DNA from: Chiua virens | Lineage: Eukaryota > Basidiomycota > Agaricomycetes > Boletales > Boletaceae | DNA: 64,000 bases | NCBI GenBank assembly: GCA_019787685.1 | Contig: JAHNUO010000014.1 | Span: 186,001 to 250,000, forward strand | Direction of reading: 5' to 3' | In this document: piece after piece, positions 1 to 10,385 of the stretch | How positions within the stretch are numbered: the first letter of the stretch is position 1 | Layout: each line of letters starts with the position of its first letter | Notes under the pieces: generated by a model | Databases searched by the model: none | Told to the model about the DNA's origin: nothing | Seen by the model: the letters and a program-made list of their open reading frames with translations, nothing else | Program-made: the position numbers and the translations under genes

Positions 1-2
1 AC

Positions 3-281
3 GTCATGTCAGACGTCGCTGACTCTAGCCCCACGCCAGATGATGACGACGACTTTCTCGAGGACGTCGTCAACTCTAGCGTCACGTTTGCCAACTCCAG
101 CGTCACATTAGATGACGACGACGACTTGCTCGAGGAGGACTTCGCCAACTCTAGCCTCACACTAAACGATGACGACGACTTGCTTGAGGAGGACATCACC
201 AACTCTAGCATCACGTTGGACGATGATGACGACTTGCTCGAGGACGTCGTCAATTCTATGAGTGTCCAAATGCACTTCTAA
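3..281 (+). CDS. Asp-rich repeat protein, 3' part (cut by window edge)
   Basis: The frame is open from the left edge to a TAA at 279-281. It encodes four or five imperfect repeats of the form NSS-V/I/L-TLDDDDDLLE followed by E/D residues, so the product is strongly acidic with hydrophobic punctuation. The same repeat type (NSSFTLDDDD) is encoded by exon 2 of the small secreted-protein gene at 49103-49430 on the other strand, so I read this as the repeat exon of a paralogue whose signal-peptide exon lies left of the window. No catalytic domain is visible. A role as a secreted acidic protein is inferred from the paralogue only. Low complexity makes the frame call slightly risky, but the opposite frame gives less regular repeats. 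Confidence 0.55.
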   Translation, partial: VMSDVADSSPTPDDDDDFLEDVVNSSVTFANSSVTLDDDDDLLEEDFANSSLTLNDDDDLLEEDITNSSITLDDDDDLLEDVVNSMSVQMHF

Positions 282-285
282 CATG

Positions 286-368
286 CGCACTACTTTCCGT
301 TGTAGCGAGCTATACTTTCCGTCGAGCGAGCTATATTTTCCACTGAGTGAGCTATAGTACTTTCTATT
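286..368 (+). repeat. Short tandem array, left arm of a 1.9 kb inverted pair
   Basis: Three to four copies of a roughly 20 bp unit, core GCGAGCTATACTTTCCGT, lie directly after the acidic-repeat gene. The same unit occurs in reverse complement at 2163-2222. The two arrays therefore face each other across 1.8 kb and could be the ends of a small non-autonomous mobile element. That reading is an inference, and no target-site duplication was identified. Confidence 0.55.
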
Positions 369-1159
369 GTAATGCCACACTTTCGACCTTCGAACAACTT
401 TATCCATGTAAATCACACCAAAAAAGTTGAAAACATTAGACTATCCCCAATTCGAATCCAATGGGAGCCAATAAGGTCGTCGCCGTGTCGTCGGTTCAGA
501 GGATCAATACAAACTCGACAATGCCGGGTTCCAGTTTGGAAAGGCGTCTTCCAAACACACCAATTTTTGCGATGACGACGCGATCGAGGCAGAGTACTAC
601 CCCGAGTGTACCGAGCTGATCAAGAAGCTCACCGGGGCGAGTAACGTCGTTATCTTTGATCACAGTACGTCATTCCCACTTTCGGGAGGTGGCACAAGGG
701 TGAAGGGTGAGGTGCGTTACTGCGTGCCCGTGCGTCGTTGTGGTCATATCATCGCTATGAAGGGAGAGAGTGGGGTGTGGTGGGCACAGGCATTGTTGTT
801 GTTGCCAGGGGGGGAGAGAGGGGTGTAGTGATGGCACGAGGGAGGAGTGAACGGGCGGGGTGTAGGGAAGGGCAAGGTATAGGAGGGCTGGGATGAACGC
901 GATGAATCGATGATGCAACGACATGTCGCATCGTTGTCTCGTCACGAACGAACCCAGGCCTGTGGTAGTGACGAACGTGAGGGGCGAGGTGTAGGGCAGT
1001 GGTGGCCGACTGACGAGATGGGTGGACGCGTTGATGTTGTTGTCGTGTCGCGGTGTCACATATCATCGATTCATCCATCATTGAGTCAACAAGGGAAAGG
1101 GAAGGCTGTGGACACGAGGGAGAGGGTGTCAGAACTCAGAGTTTTTTGCGAATAAATCA

Positions 1160-1830
1160 TCACGTGACAACACATGCCTTCCCAGTCGTTGTCTCCTTGC
1201 GCCACTCAGAATTAGCGTCGTGACAATGACGACGTCTCCACCTCACCCGACGATGGCGACAACGTGACCACAACGTCACAATGACGAGGACGAGGACGTG
1301 ACCACACCTCCACCTCACCACTGTCTTCCTCGTGCTACTCAGAACCATGGCACCGTATTAACAATGACAACTCCCCCACCTCCCCCTCCTCATACCACCT
1401 TACCCGATGACTACAACATCACAATGATGAGGACACGACGAGGACGACGATGATTTGATTACACCACCACCTCACCCTCCGTGTGCCACCTCATCCAATG
1501 ACGACGGCGATGACAAAGTGATGACGTGAGGATGAATGATGACGGCGATGATGGCGGACCACAACATGACCACAACGACGCCTCCACCTCACCCTCCTCG
1601 TGCCACCTCATCCAACGATGATGACCACGATGACAGCTGACCACGACGTGACCATGACAACGCCTTCACTCTCCTGGTACCATGTCACCTGACCACAACG
1701 AGGATGAGGACGACAATGTGACCACGACTGTGACCATGACGCGACGAGGACAACATGACCACAGCGATGCCTCCGATGACGACGTGACCACAATATCACG
1801 ACGACGGCGAAGTGAGGATGAATGATGAGA
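1160..1830. repeat. Degenerate low-complexity GAC/GTG-rich repeat
   Basis: About 670 bp are built from imperfect, shuffled units such as GTGACCACAACG, GATGACGACG and CCTCACCCTCC. ORFs run on both strands with no convincing protein in any of them. The GATGACGAC component resembles the Asp-codon repeats of the gene at the left edge, so this may be a decayed relative. The flanks, 369-1159 and 1831-2162, contain only G/T-rich or unremarkable sequence with no gene I can support. Confidence 0.5.
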
Positions 1831-2162
1831 TAAGTGTAATTAAGTAGTATACTAAATTCTTGATGGCCACCTGCTGGAGCTGTTAGTCAGGACGGAGATC
1901 CCTGGCCTTTGCGACTTATGCAAGGAGGTTACAATTCGTCACATGAAAAACTTGAATGTGCTTAAGACGGACACGGTATTGCTGTCTTGGAGGTAATGGA
2001 GTTTCAGATGGAGGAACACATCTGGAGGCACCTAGGTACTGGCTTAGCTTGATCATTCGATACTAATTACATTTCTGTTCATGTATTTCTCCTACATTTG
2101 AGTCTGCTCCCCATGATGAGGTAGTGTGCTCGTTTGACAAAAAATAGAGATCCCGTTTGAAA

Positions 2163-2222
2163 GTTGGAAGTGTAGCTCGCTCAATGGGAAGTATAGCTCA
2201 CTCAACAGAAAGTATAGCATGT
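2163..2222 (-). repeat. Short tandem array, right arm of the inverted pair
   Basis: On the minus strand this reads as two to three copies of the unit GAGCTATACTTTCC with TTGAG spacers, matching the plus-strand array at 286-368. The orientation is opposite, giving an inverted pair that bounds the low-complexity segment. Confidence 0.5.
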
Positions 2223-3543
2223 AAGAAGATAAAGGACCTAGAAAATATCAGGTTTCAAACACTAACTCACTAGTGAACAACTGGCCCCGAAAGGCTGGCA
2301 TCACAGACATAACTGTGTGCAACCGATGAAAGGGAGGAATGAATGGTTCATCAAATAGAAACTTGGGAAGTGAGCACATCAATATATGAAACATTGTCCA
2401 GTGCTCAGCTGCAACCCAGCAATTTGGTATAGCTTGCAAATAGAATTTCATCAGTGTATGCCACTAGCGTGCTAGTACATATTACCTGAATGTTTACAGT
2501 CGTCAAGGCGTCATGAGGCAGTGTCAGGGTTTGGGTAGTGCAAGTGGCCCTGCGACCACAAACCACCAACAGGAGACAATACCGTATGAACCCAGCTATT
2601 GCTGGGTACTCCGTCCTGACATGCTTTACATAATGCAAAGTCGACCTGCGATGTCATCAGGTTCGCTAGAGATCGCGACGCAGATTCTACACAGACATTT
2701 TGATAACTAGAAAAAGAGAAGCACGACGTTAAGAAGAAAGAAAGAAAAATAGGAGATTTAGGGATATGACGCCCAATGCTGACAAAGACCGTAAGCAGTA
2801 AACTAGTGCACGAACCAGATAGGTTCGAATCCTGACAGATTTCAAGGGATCCACGTCGTGAATTCAGTCGCGCGAGGTGTCCTACAACAATCCCATTAAT
2901 CATGATGAAATGCTTGACACACTGGCAGCTCCATGTTATGATCTTGATCCCTTTCATATATTGGATGAACGTTATAGCGAAAGTTTGCTGCCCCTGCCAC
3001 CCACCATATCATCCTTAGTGACGATAACACATAGAAAGAGAGGGTTCCACGTACAGAAAATTCCGCTATGGTACAATTTATTGAACGTGTACCTGTGGCC
3101 GTCATAGATTATATCGAGGGTTTCGCGTAATGTCAAGCCTGAGGGCCGTTTAGTTTTACTGACCGAGAAGCATGATGCATGCTATTGAATGGATCGTCGC
3201 CTCACCGTGGAAACCAAAGGGGAGGATCCCTGTCATTGGCATTGGGTCCAAGGCTTCTTTCGGACCGTGCGGTCGTTGAAGCTTTCGAAGTCGAGACATA
3301 CTAGCGGCTGCGCCGCGAGACTGACCACATTTGGATTTGAGGTGGTCTTCGCGTTTCCAACGTATCAAGCGGGTGTGAAGAGTTTTTAATTAGCGTGTCA
3401 TGCCGAAGCTGTCTCTCGTGCGCCATACACGTCCGGGGCGGATCGGACATACAACTTGTATCTATAATATTTGCCCAACCTTCTGCGGAGAGGTCCATGT
3501 ACTAGGAAGAAACCAAACAAACAAACGACGGGGTGGAGAGAAC
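2223..3543. other. No gene recognised
   Basis: Short ORFs are present on both strands, but none has a recognisable domain, codon regularity or splice structure. At 2826-2836 there is a T-loop-like GGTTCGAATCC, but no D-arm or acceptor stem goes with it. The gene to the right may carry one extra C-terminal exon here: a donor GTAGGT at 3547 and an acceptor at about 3502 would replace the last residue by about 14 others. Confidence 0.4.
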
Positions 3544-6500
3544 CTACTTCTGAGTCCACCGAATCTCCTCCCCGATAACTTCGCCGTCGACCACGCGGAC
3601 GTAGCGAGCAATCCGTCTGCATTTCTTGCCCATCGCGATATGCGCATCGATCTGTTGAAACACTTTGTAACACCCCTTACATTTGAACGTGGGCTGGAGC
3701 TGCAATTGTCAGTATACAGCGCCGGGCCAGGTCTGCGAAAAGAACTCAACGCCATCCTTCTTCCGTGGGCGTTTTCGCCCCTCTACAGGAATGCTTGACG
3801 GCTCGTCCGCCAATGGACGCTTAGATGTTTCGGACAACCTGAGGCGGCGATCAGGGCCAACCCTGTCGGTCCCACAGACGCCCAGGCGATGGACGGTGAC
3901 CAAGTGGCAGAGGAGGTCATCCTTGTTGAACGTCTTGAGCCCGCAATGTGGCGAGGGGCAGACGGTCGGAGCGTTGATCACGCTTGTATGGGTCTTGAGG
4001 TGCTTGCTGAACACCGTCTGGTTGTGGTACCTGGAAAGGGGGTGCGATGTAACACCTCTTCGTTTTTTCAGAAGCGTGTGGAACTGTTACTTACTGAGTC
4101 ATCCTTGTAACGATGGGCAGGTCTTGGTTATTCACGCACCAAACACAGAACATGGGTGCGAAGGCCACACCATGCTCTATGTGGCCATGGTATTCTGGAA
4201 ATTGGCCTCCAAGCCCGCTTCCGAGGTCGTATCCTACGCGATTGTATGCCTCTGGATAAATGTAAATGCCCACAGGCTCGACGTCAAGCACCTCCCTGCG
4301 TTGAGAAAACGGCGCGAAGAGGTCATCGTAGTGCTGACGGCTGTGGGCCTCCCAGTGAAGGCCATCGCCAGCCATGTCCCGGAACCCAGGGTCGAAGGTG
4401 AGCCAACAGACACGTCAAACTGAGATGGACTTACCACTCCGAACAGACGTAACAGTAGTTTAGGGTCGCCCTGTCGCGCGCGTTGACCCCATGGCACCGT
4501 GCAAAGTGAGTGAGCCAGTCGCCGACTTCACCCTGACCGCACGGCGCGCCGTCAAAGTCAACCCACCCGCAGGCACGGGCCGTGCGGGTGTGGGTCCGGA
4601 CGTGGGCAACGAATTCACGTCGCGAGGGCCATGTCTTGCCAGACAATCGACAGCCCTCCCAGCGACACTGGGCGGGCACGTAGCTCGCGTCAAGTTCTTC
4701 ATCGGCCTCGGACTGCTTCGCCTTGGCGAGGCAGTGATGAATGTGGTACCCGGCGCCCCGATCCATGTCTTCGAACCTGCGGTGGATGAGCGAGAATGAT
4801 GTTATGCGCACGACTGCTGTATGCTCACCTGCACACGCAGTCACACACCGGACAGCGGTTTTCCGGGGTGGGAGACTCTCCTGGGTAGCACAAGGGATGG
4901 CAGGCGATCGGCATCGCCAGTAAGAGACGGCACGCGTCGAGCAGCGCGTCGTGACGGTCTGTCTCGACGACCTCACCATACAGGTGGCGCACCAGGGCAT
5001 CGACGCAGTCGGTGAAGCTACCACAGGCTTTCTCCAGCAAGATGGCGGCTACGTCCGGCCTCTTGTGCCTGGCGAGCAAGGCACTCCCTGCCTCGGACAA
5101 CGATGCCACGCGATGTGTCAGAGGTGGAGCGACACCTTCGAGCTGACGGGTAGACGACGTCGCAAAGTATGACCGCCTCTCTTCCTCAGAGAGGTGCCTC
5201 TGCTCCCGGGCGATGGCCGCAGAGAGCTCCTTTCTGACCTCGTTGGTATTTTCGTGACCGTTGTTCTTCTCCCGATATAACGCAATGATGGCGTCGTCAC
5301 GATAATACGACTCTATCAGACCTGCAGCGGACGCTCTCGTCGGGGCCTCGGGGTCAGCCCCTCTTGACATGTCTTCCGCCCTCTGGTAACCCGGCGAGTG
5401 AGCATCTCTCGAGGAGCGCGGCGGGGACGCACCGCAATGAAAGCAAGACGTTCCTCCTGCTGACCGCCACAGAGCGCACCTTGCACGTCCACGCGCACCG
5501 CCATGCTTTCGTAGCTACGCTTGTTGATGGTGAGAGCCCAGGTCTGCGCGAGACGATCTCTCTCTCCCACTCACCTGGTACGTTTTTGACCGCACCGAGT
5601 GGGCCATGATCCTCTCGCGCTGTTCCACGCTGATAGATGGGTCATTGGCGACCACGTTCGCTGTCCCGCGGCGGATGTCGTACGGACGAACGTCAACTGG
5701 GCAAGGCATGTGGTGAGATTTCAGCCGTGGGGGAGGGCGCCAACGTACCCGGAAAACCGTTGAGACGGCTGAAGAACCGCAAGTGTCGGCAGGTCGCGCC
5801 ATAGTCCATGGCCTCAGACGAGGAGATGGACCAGCCGGTTTCCGCCGACTTCGTCTCTGCTCTAAACACGATGAGGTCGCGCTTCTCCGGGTGAGTTCTG
5901 AGCATGTGCTGGATCGTTGGGGGGACCCTGGGAGAAAAAATGTCCTCGGGGCCGTCGATCGATTCCCAGGTGCGGTCTAGCACGCCCAAGAAGATCAAGG
6001 GCAAGACGGGGCAGTAGGCCCTATCTTTCCTGCGTTCAGGGAAGACGGTGAAGGTCTTTGAGTAAGACTCCACGTCTCGCCCTCCCTTGAGCAGGCCGAC
6101 GGTGATCTTGAGAGCAACGTCCGGCCTCGAGGGCGTCCCGGGATTCGGCGTGACCACGACAGCGATATCCTTCCAGGTCAGCGCCGCGTTCGTGCCGCGG
6201 TAGCAGTTGGATTCGACGACAGCGCCGATGCGTTCGGTCGAGATGGCCAAGAGCAAGGTGAGGGCAGCCATCTGGACGCGCATGCGGTTCGTGCGAAAGT
6301 GTAGCGTGTCGGTGTAATACGCGTCGACGAGCTTCCGGACGTCTTCCACGCTGGCATAGTGCTTTTCGCGCTGCATCGTCGAGAGCGGCACGAGCCTGCG
6401 AAGGTCGTCCGAGGCAAGGTAGTTGCGGACTTGAGTTCGGACGTCCTTGTCCACCACCACGCGGCCCTCCCGAGAGAGCACCGAGTAGAGCGTGTCCACG

Positions 6501-6926
6501 TAACTGATCATGGTGCTGACAGTCGCGGGCGCAGGGGCATCCGGATCATCAGGCGTTTCAAGAATGCCTTGGACGGTCATCGCGAGAAAGCGAACAAACG
6601 CCTTGACGACGGCTGCCGAGAGGGTCAAGTTGACGAGGGGGGGCCGAGCGAGCAAAACGAGCGTTACCTGCAGAGGGCGTGACCATCGCTGGCGTGATCT
6701 CCTTCCCGATCGTTTGGACCTCTGGGTCGTTCGACAGGGTCACGAACAAGGACCAGAGGTTTCGGACCCGGGCATGCACGCGCGCCGTCGGAGGACGGAT
6801 GGGTTTCAGATGGACGGCGTCCGTGAGCGGTGCGTTGAACTGATCGAGGCCCTCCTCGGGCAACGCGTTGAGTCGCGCCCGCAGGGCATCCTCATCGCTT
6901 CGGCGGGCTTTCTTGCGGAGCACCAT
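3544..6926 (-). CDS. DUF3435/Captain-like tyrosine recombinase with C2H2 zinc fingers
   Basis: Nine exons join without a stop into 969 codons: 6926-6668, 6612-5749, 5696-5575, 5519-5433, 5382-4829, 4776-4435, 4340-4095, 4030-3751 and 3699-3544. All phases agree. Eight introns are 50-64 nt, one is 94 nt, and the last (51 nt) uses donor GTTGAG. Residues about 120-425 match the DUF3435 (FluG-like) tyrosine-recombinase pattern: Arg214 in STERIGAVVES, then YRGTNAALTWKDI, box II RPYDIRRGTANVV (Arg383/384), MAHS (His407), and candidate nucleophile Tyr418 in RSYESM. The C-terminal half carries Cys/His fingers, for example CPVCDC...HIHHC near 621-644, a C2H2 near 666-690, CPSPHC...H..TVH, and a terminal FKCKGCYKVF finger. 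Family members cut and join DNA to move large elements (Starships in Pezizomycotina). Mobilisation here is inferred. The gene is clearly GC-richer than its surroundings. Confidence 0.85.
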
Positions 6927-7009
6927 CGCGCGGGAAAAGGAGGGGATGAACGAGAAGGAGCGGTGGGCGAGCGGGACGCAAGGATATATACATCGTCGGC
7001 ATTCCAATC

Positions 7010-7170
7010 GGACGTGCCGACGACCCTGAGGGCTGGGGACGAGCGAGCGGCATGGTGCGTCACGTGCCAACGATTCCGAGGGCCAGCCAGAGAGCGAGCG
7101 CCGCAGGGAGTGGCGAAGTGGCGGGAAGGGCTAGCAAGTGGCCATGGTGTGTCACGTGCCAACGACTGGG
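7010..7170 (-). promoter_or_regulatory. Reiterated CACGTGCCAACGA sites upstream of the recombinase
   Basis: Upstream of the recombinase ATG (6926) the motif (C)ACGTGCC(A/G)ACGA occurs at about 7012, 7061 and 7154, all in the same orientation. The second and third copies are embedded in a longer repeat, CATGGTG(C/T)GTCACGTG. Each long copy contains an E-box-like CACGTG. They could be transcription-factor sites or recombinase binding sites near an element end. Neither is shown by the sequence alone. Confidence 0.35.
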
Positions 7171-7385
7171 GAGTTTGGGGCAGAATTGGTCATGCGCAGG
7201 GTCGCGAGCCGGAAGGTGAGCCGAGTGGGTGGCAAGGGGAAGTCGACAAACCAACCCAAGGGGTCAGTCCTCTATACTACCCTCTCTTTCTCTCCCTCTT
7301 CTCCTCTGTCGTGCGTTCCTGGCGTCGTTGATCAAAACTCATCCAAGACCGACGTTATTTTCGGAACTCTCACTTTCCCGGCTCC

Positions 7386-8549
7386 TCAGAGTCCCTCACT
7401 AAGAAGGTACGTAAAGTAGTCGACCCTAGAATGTGCTGAATTAAATCCCGAGCATTCAGTAAATACCGCTGACAACGACAAGATCACATGCCGTATCCTA
7501 TCACTGCGTTCCTCGTAACCAGATGGCGCCATGGACATCGCTGTTAGAACACGCATATCACGAGATTTCGCAATGGCATCTAAGGACTTGGCCAAAGAAG
7601 CAACAGTAGTATCGCCAGAGCCGACGCTCTACTGTGCTAACGACTGTTTGATTGCCCAGTCGAGGTAAGCCGACTTGCTTGTTTCCCAGGGCCTTTTACC
7701 AGGATCTGCCAACGGTAACTGAGTGAACGCTGCAGTGGATTCTGGGGTGAGCGCTGGGAAAGACAATATTGTGGAGAACATATTTTCCAGCACATCAGGG
7801 ATCTGATGGAGCTCCTGCAATTGGGGTGATCGAAGAAATAACAACTGATCACGTTGTTTCTCGCTTCTAACCGCGAGGACCACCATCTACATACCTACTA
7901 GCAGCCGAGCTGAAAGCCTCGAAATGATCCCCATCTAGACAGTGTAGCGTAGAAATATTCCTGTAATACCTCGCTAAGGTTCGCTTGCTCAACCGTTCAT
8001 GAACAGTTCGTCAAGCAGTAACGTTATAAACCCGTCCTCCTGATGACAGATTTCCTCGGTAGACCGAGCTAACAAGCACTTCAGACGCCTTTGCTATTGA
8101 TGCCAACGGAAATGGGGTCAATTGCAACTTAAGCTCAAACTACCATGCTGCACATGCGGCACCGATCTTTTTGCGCAGCTCGTCCATCTCTGACATGAGC
8201 CCTGTTTCCCTCTCCGACGGAAGGGTCAGGCAGGTCGGCAGGGATGGCGAAGATGTTCTGCAAGGCCCACGTTTCGAAGAGATCAAAGGCGATGTCTACA
8301 TGGTATTCGAGTAATGTCTCGTGATTGCTTCGTTCGCCAAGTGGATGATATCGTCGAGGAGAAGCTGAGGAGAGTAGTTGAGGATTTCGGGGAGTAGAAC
8401 AGGAGGCACGGTCGGGGCGGGCTGCGTGGTCATCGTGGATCAATTGAGTCATCACTTACTCTGTACGCATACGCGGACTTGGCAATATTTATCGTTTCTT
8501 GTCTCACAACGGATGGGAAGCGCACGTGAAGCTGACTGATTAGGCTCAT
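7386..8549 (-). pseudogene. Mis12-like kinetochore gene, decayed, behind a foreign leader exon
   Basis: Exon 1 (8549-8460) starts MSLISQL, shared with the secreted-protein gene at 49.4 kb. A short 38 nt intron follows, and exon 2 (from 8421) reads PEILNYSPQLLLDDIIHLAN, the typical Mis12/Mtw1 N-terminus. The frame then breaks: VDIAFDLFETWALQNIF continues in a second frame and ETGLMSEMDELRKKIGA in a third. A separate block at 7886-7386 (PGKRPWETSKSAYLDWAIKQ, an in-frame TAG at 7629-7631, then GSGDTTVASLA) looks like the Mis12 C-terminal half. Mis12 is a structural subunit of the MIND kinetochore complex. With at least two frameshifts and a stop, this copy should not make a working protein. Assignment of the C-terminal block is less certain than the N-terminal one. 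Confidence 0.6.
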
Positions 8550-8730
8550 ACGTGTCTTCACGTGTTCGCGAGGGACTGAAAGATGCGTGACGGGGCGTGA
8601 CATGCGGTCTCCCGAGGCGCGAGCGGACGCGATTCCTTCGCGGTAAATCGCGTTTCGTCGCAAAATTGCATGCGCGAGGCACGTGCAATATGATCACGTG
8701 CCTCTTTCATCGCACATTGCATACAGTACT
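8527..8730 (-). repeat. Dispersed leader/promoter repeat, copy 1
   Basis: About 190 bp here are nearly identical to 49411-49597 in the same orientation, apart from small indels. The shared block ends a few codons into an ORF (ATG AGC CTA ATC AGT CAG CTT) and extends upstream through several CACGTG motifs. It therefore looks like a 5' UTR plus promoter rather than coding sequence. Downstream of the shared ATG the two loci differ completely. Confidence 0.8.
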
Positions 8731-8807
8731 AGTGTCCGTCACTCAAAATAGGCACGTGCGCTATAGAGAAAAATAAAATAATAATACCATCTCCACAAAC
8801 ACATTAA

Positions 8808-9199
8808 CTAGTGTTTGAAACTATACGTATACACTCTCAGACACTTGGTGAAGTGTTCGAGCGGTCTGTGAAAGGTGTACCACTTCATTGCATGGCACGG
8901 AGATGTCCACAATGAAAGAAACACGGTGGCACTCAGAAACATCGTACCTTGTAGCCTCGGGTTATTTGATAACAAACCCCGGGAAGACATCGGGCCAAAG
9001 GGGATAGGTCGGTTAACTCTAACCACAGGACGTTGAGTGCAGGTTCCTTGAATGTACGACATGTTCTAGCGAGTGCAGCGAGTGCAGCCGTGCTGAAACA
9101 ATCACCACGCCTGCCGACATTCTGAGTCTTGATGCGATGTGAATGGCAGTAAGAAAAGACATGGAGGAGGATTTCGTCCAGTTGCAATGCGTGATGCAT
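8808..9199 (-). pseudogene. F-box-like protein, N-terminal fragment
   Basis: From ATG 9199 the protein starts MHHALQLDEILLHVFSYC and continues LAALARTCRTFKEPALNVLW and LTDLSPLARCLPG. This is the F-box layout common in Agaricomycete families (HRALQ.PEILL.IF ... LARTC..F.EPALDVLW). After a likely intron (donor near 9000), the frame RPLEHFTKCLRVYTYS resembles the following conserved segment, but it stops at 8808. The rest of the usual 500-600 residue protein is absent. F-box proteins recruit substrates to SCF ubiquitin ligases. This copy is 3'-truncated and probably not functional. Confidence 0.6.
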
Positions 9200-10045
9200 C
9201 TGTTCGAAAAAAAAAAAAGTTCGAGGGACACATCGGAGTCACAAGGAATTTGCTTCCGGGTCTCGTTCCGAAGTTCCGAACGGGCCGGTACTACTATTTC
9301 AACCGAACTGCCAGTCTTCCGCTCACCCCAGCCTAGTGTTGCCGCGAAGTAAATTGAAGTGAAGCGAAGTGTGTTTTGCGTGCCTGTGCCGGGAGGACTC
9401 GGATGTCCATGGCTACACGAATGGCAGCAAGAGACTTTGTGCGCCAGAGGCATGTTGCATGATGCCTGAGACCAGCCATGGCCCTGGCCCATGGTCCGTC
9501 ACTGAAAAGATGCTGTCGTGGTGGCCCTTGCATAGCAGTCCGACCAGATAAATGTAACCCTAGATTAGTTGTACATTATTGCAGTTTTTATTTGACATCC
9601 GCTGGCCCCGACGCTGTGGCTGACAATGTTTACCAATGTTTTCTTGCGGCCGTCGCTGAGAGTGTAATGCTTAAGATTTCGCTGTTTGAATTTATGTGTA
9701 CAGCCACTCGGAATCATCCATGGCACAAAATTCCACTAGGTCCAATGGTACTAGGATATACTCGAAGCGGAGGCGTGTAGGAGCCTGGGTTTTAGTATAA
9801 ATCGAGATTGAAATGGATATTTTGAATCAGTATTTTGAATCATGTTATATGTTTCGTGATGTATGTGTGAATATATTTACATTAGATGAATTATATGAGT
9901 CGATACATATACTTCCATGACTGCTATTCTGAGGTCATTCATGTCTACATAATCGAACATTACACTTATGTTCAAATATATCACACACACACACACATAT
10001 AATGACGTAACATTGGTGTCTCTGTGTAATATATGTAGGTTATGG
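9200..10045. other. AT-richer intergenic stretch with an (AC)n microsatellite
   Basis: No gene is supported. Features seen are an 11-base A run near 9208 and an (AC)n tract at about 9980-9997. Confidence 0.5.
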
Positions 10046-10205
10046 GCTGCATTTCAACAACCGTGTCGAAATGCGGTGAATCATCTCCTAATGCTAGTCA
10101 TAAAAGAGATATAGTAGCAAATAATGTAAGAAATTTATAGGCAAAGGAGCCACGTAACGTTAGTGATTTTCCGCATTTAGACAAAGTTGTCCGAATGCGG
10201 GAAAT
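10046..10205. repeat. Palindromic repeats, left pair
   Basis: Two imperfect dyads occur. One at 10049-10073 has arms GCATTTCAACA and TGTCGAAATGC. The other at 10171-10200 reads CCGCATTTAGACAA then TTGTCCGAATGCGG. They match the four dyads at 11894-12190 on the far side of the BAH gene, and the first is in the orientation of the site at 11894. Confidence 0.7.
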
Positions 10206-10385
10206 CGTGACGTTGGAATGATATGTCAGATCATACGGTCGAAGACGACAATGATTTAGATAGTCATGATCTGTTTCGAATTATCCAAAGCAATTTTGTA
10301 TTAATATCAAGAACAATGTGATGTGCTACATTGAAATAATGCGATAAGGAAGACGGTGGGCACTTGCGCAATTGAGAAGGATTGT

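Noticed and set aside
1160..1830. Coding ORFs on the minus strand in the GAC/GTG-rich tract
   Set aside because: Arg/His/Trp-rich translations come from codon repetition and all frames look alike, so no protein is supported.
2800..2860. Possible tRNA (T-loop GGTTCGAATCC)
   Set aside because: The T-arm sequence is present, but no matching acceptor stem, D-arm or anticodon arm could be formed on either strand.
3700..3720. In-frame TGA as a nonsense mutation in the recombinase gene
   Set aside because: The TGA lies inside a 51 nt segment with a GT start, a branch-like CTGAC and a CAG end. Removing it keeps phase and restores a zinc finger, so I treat it as an intron. The 18 nt intron alternative is too short.
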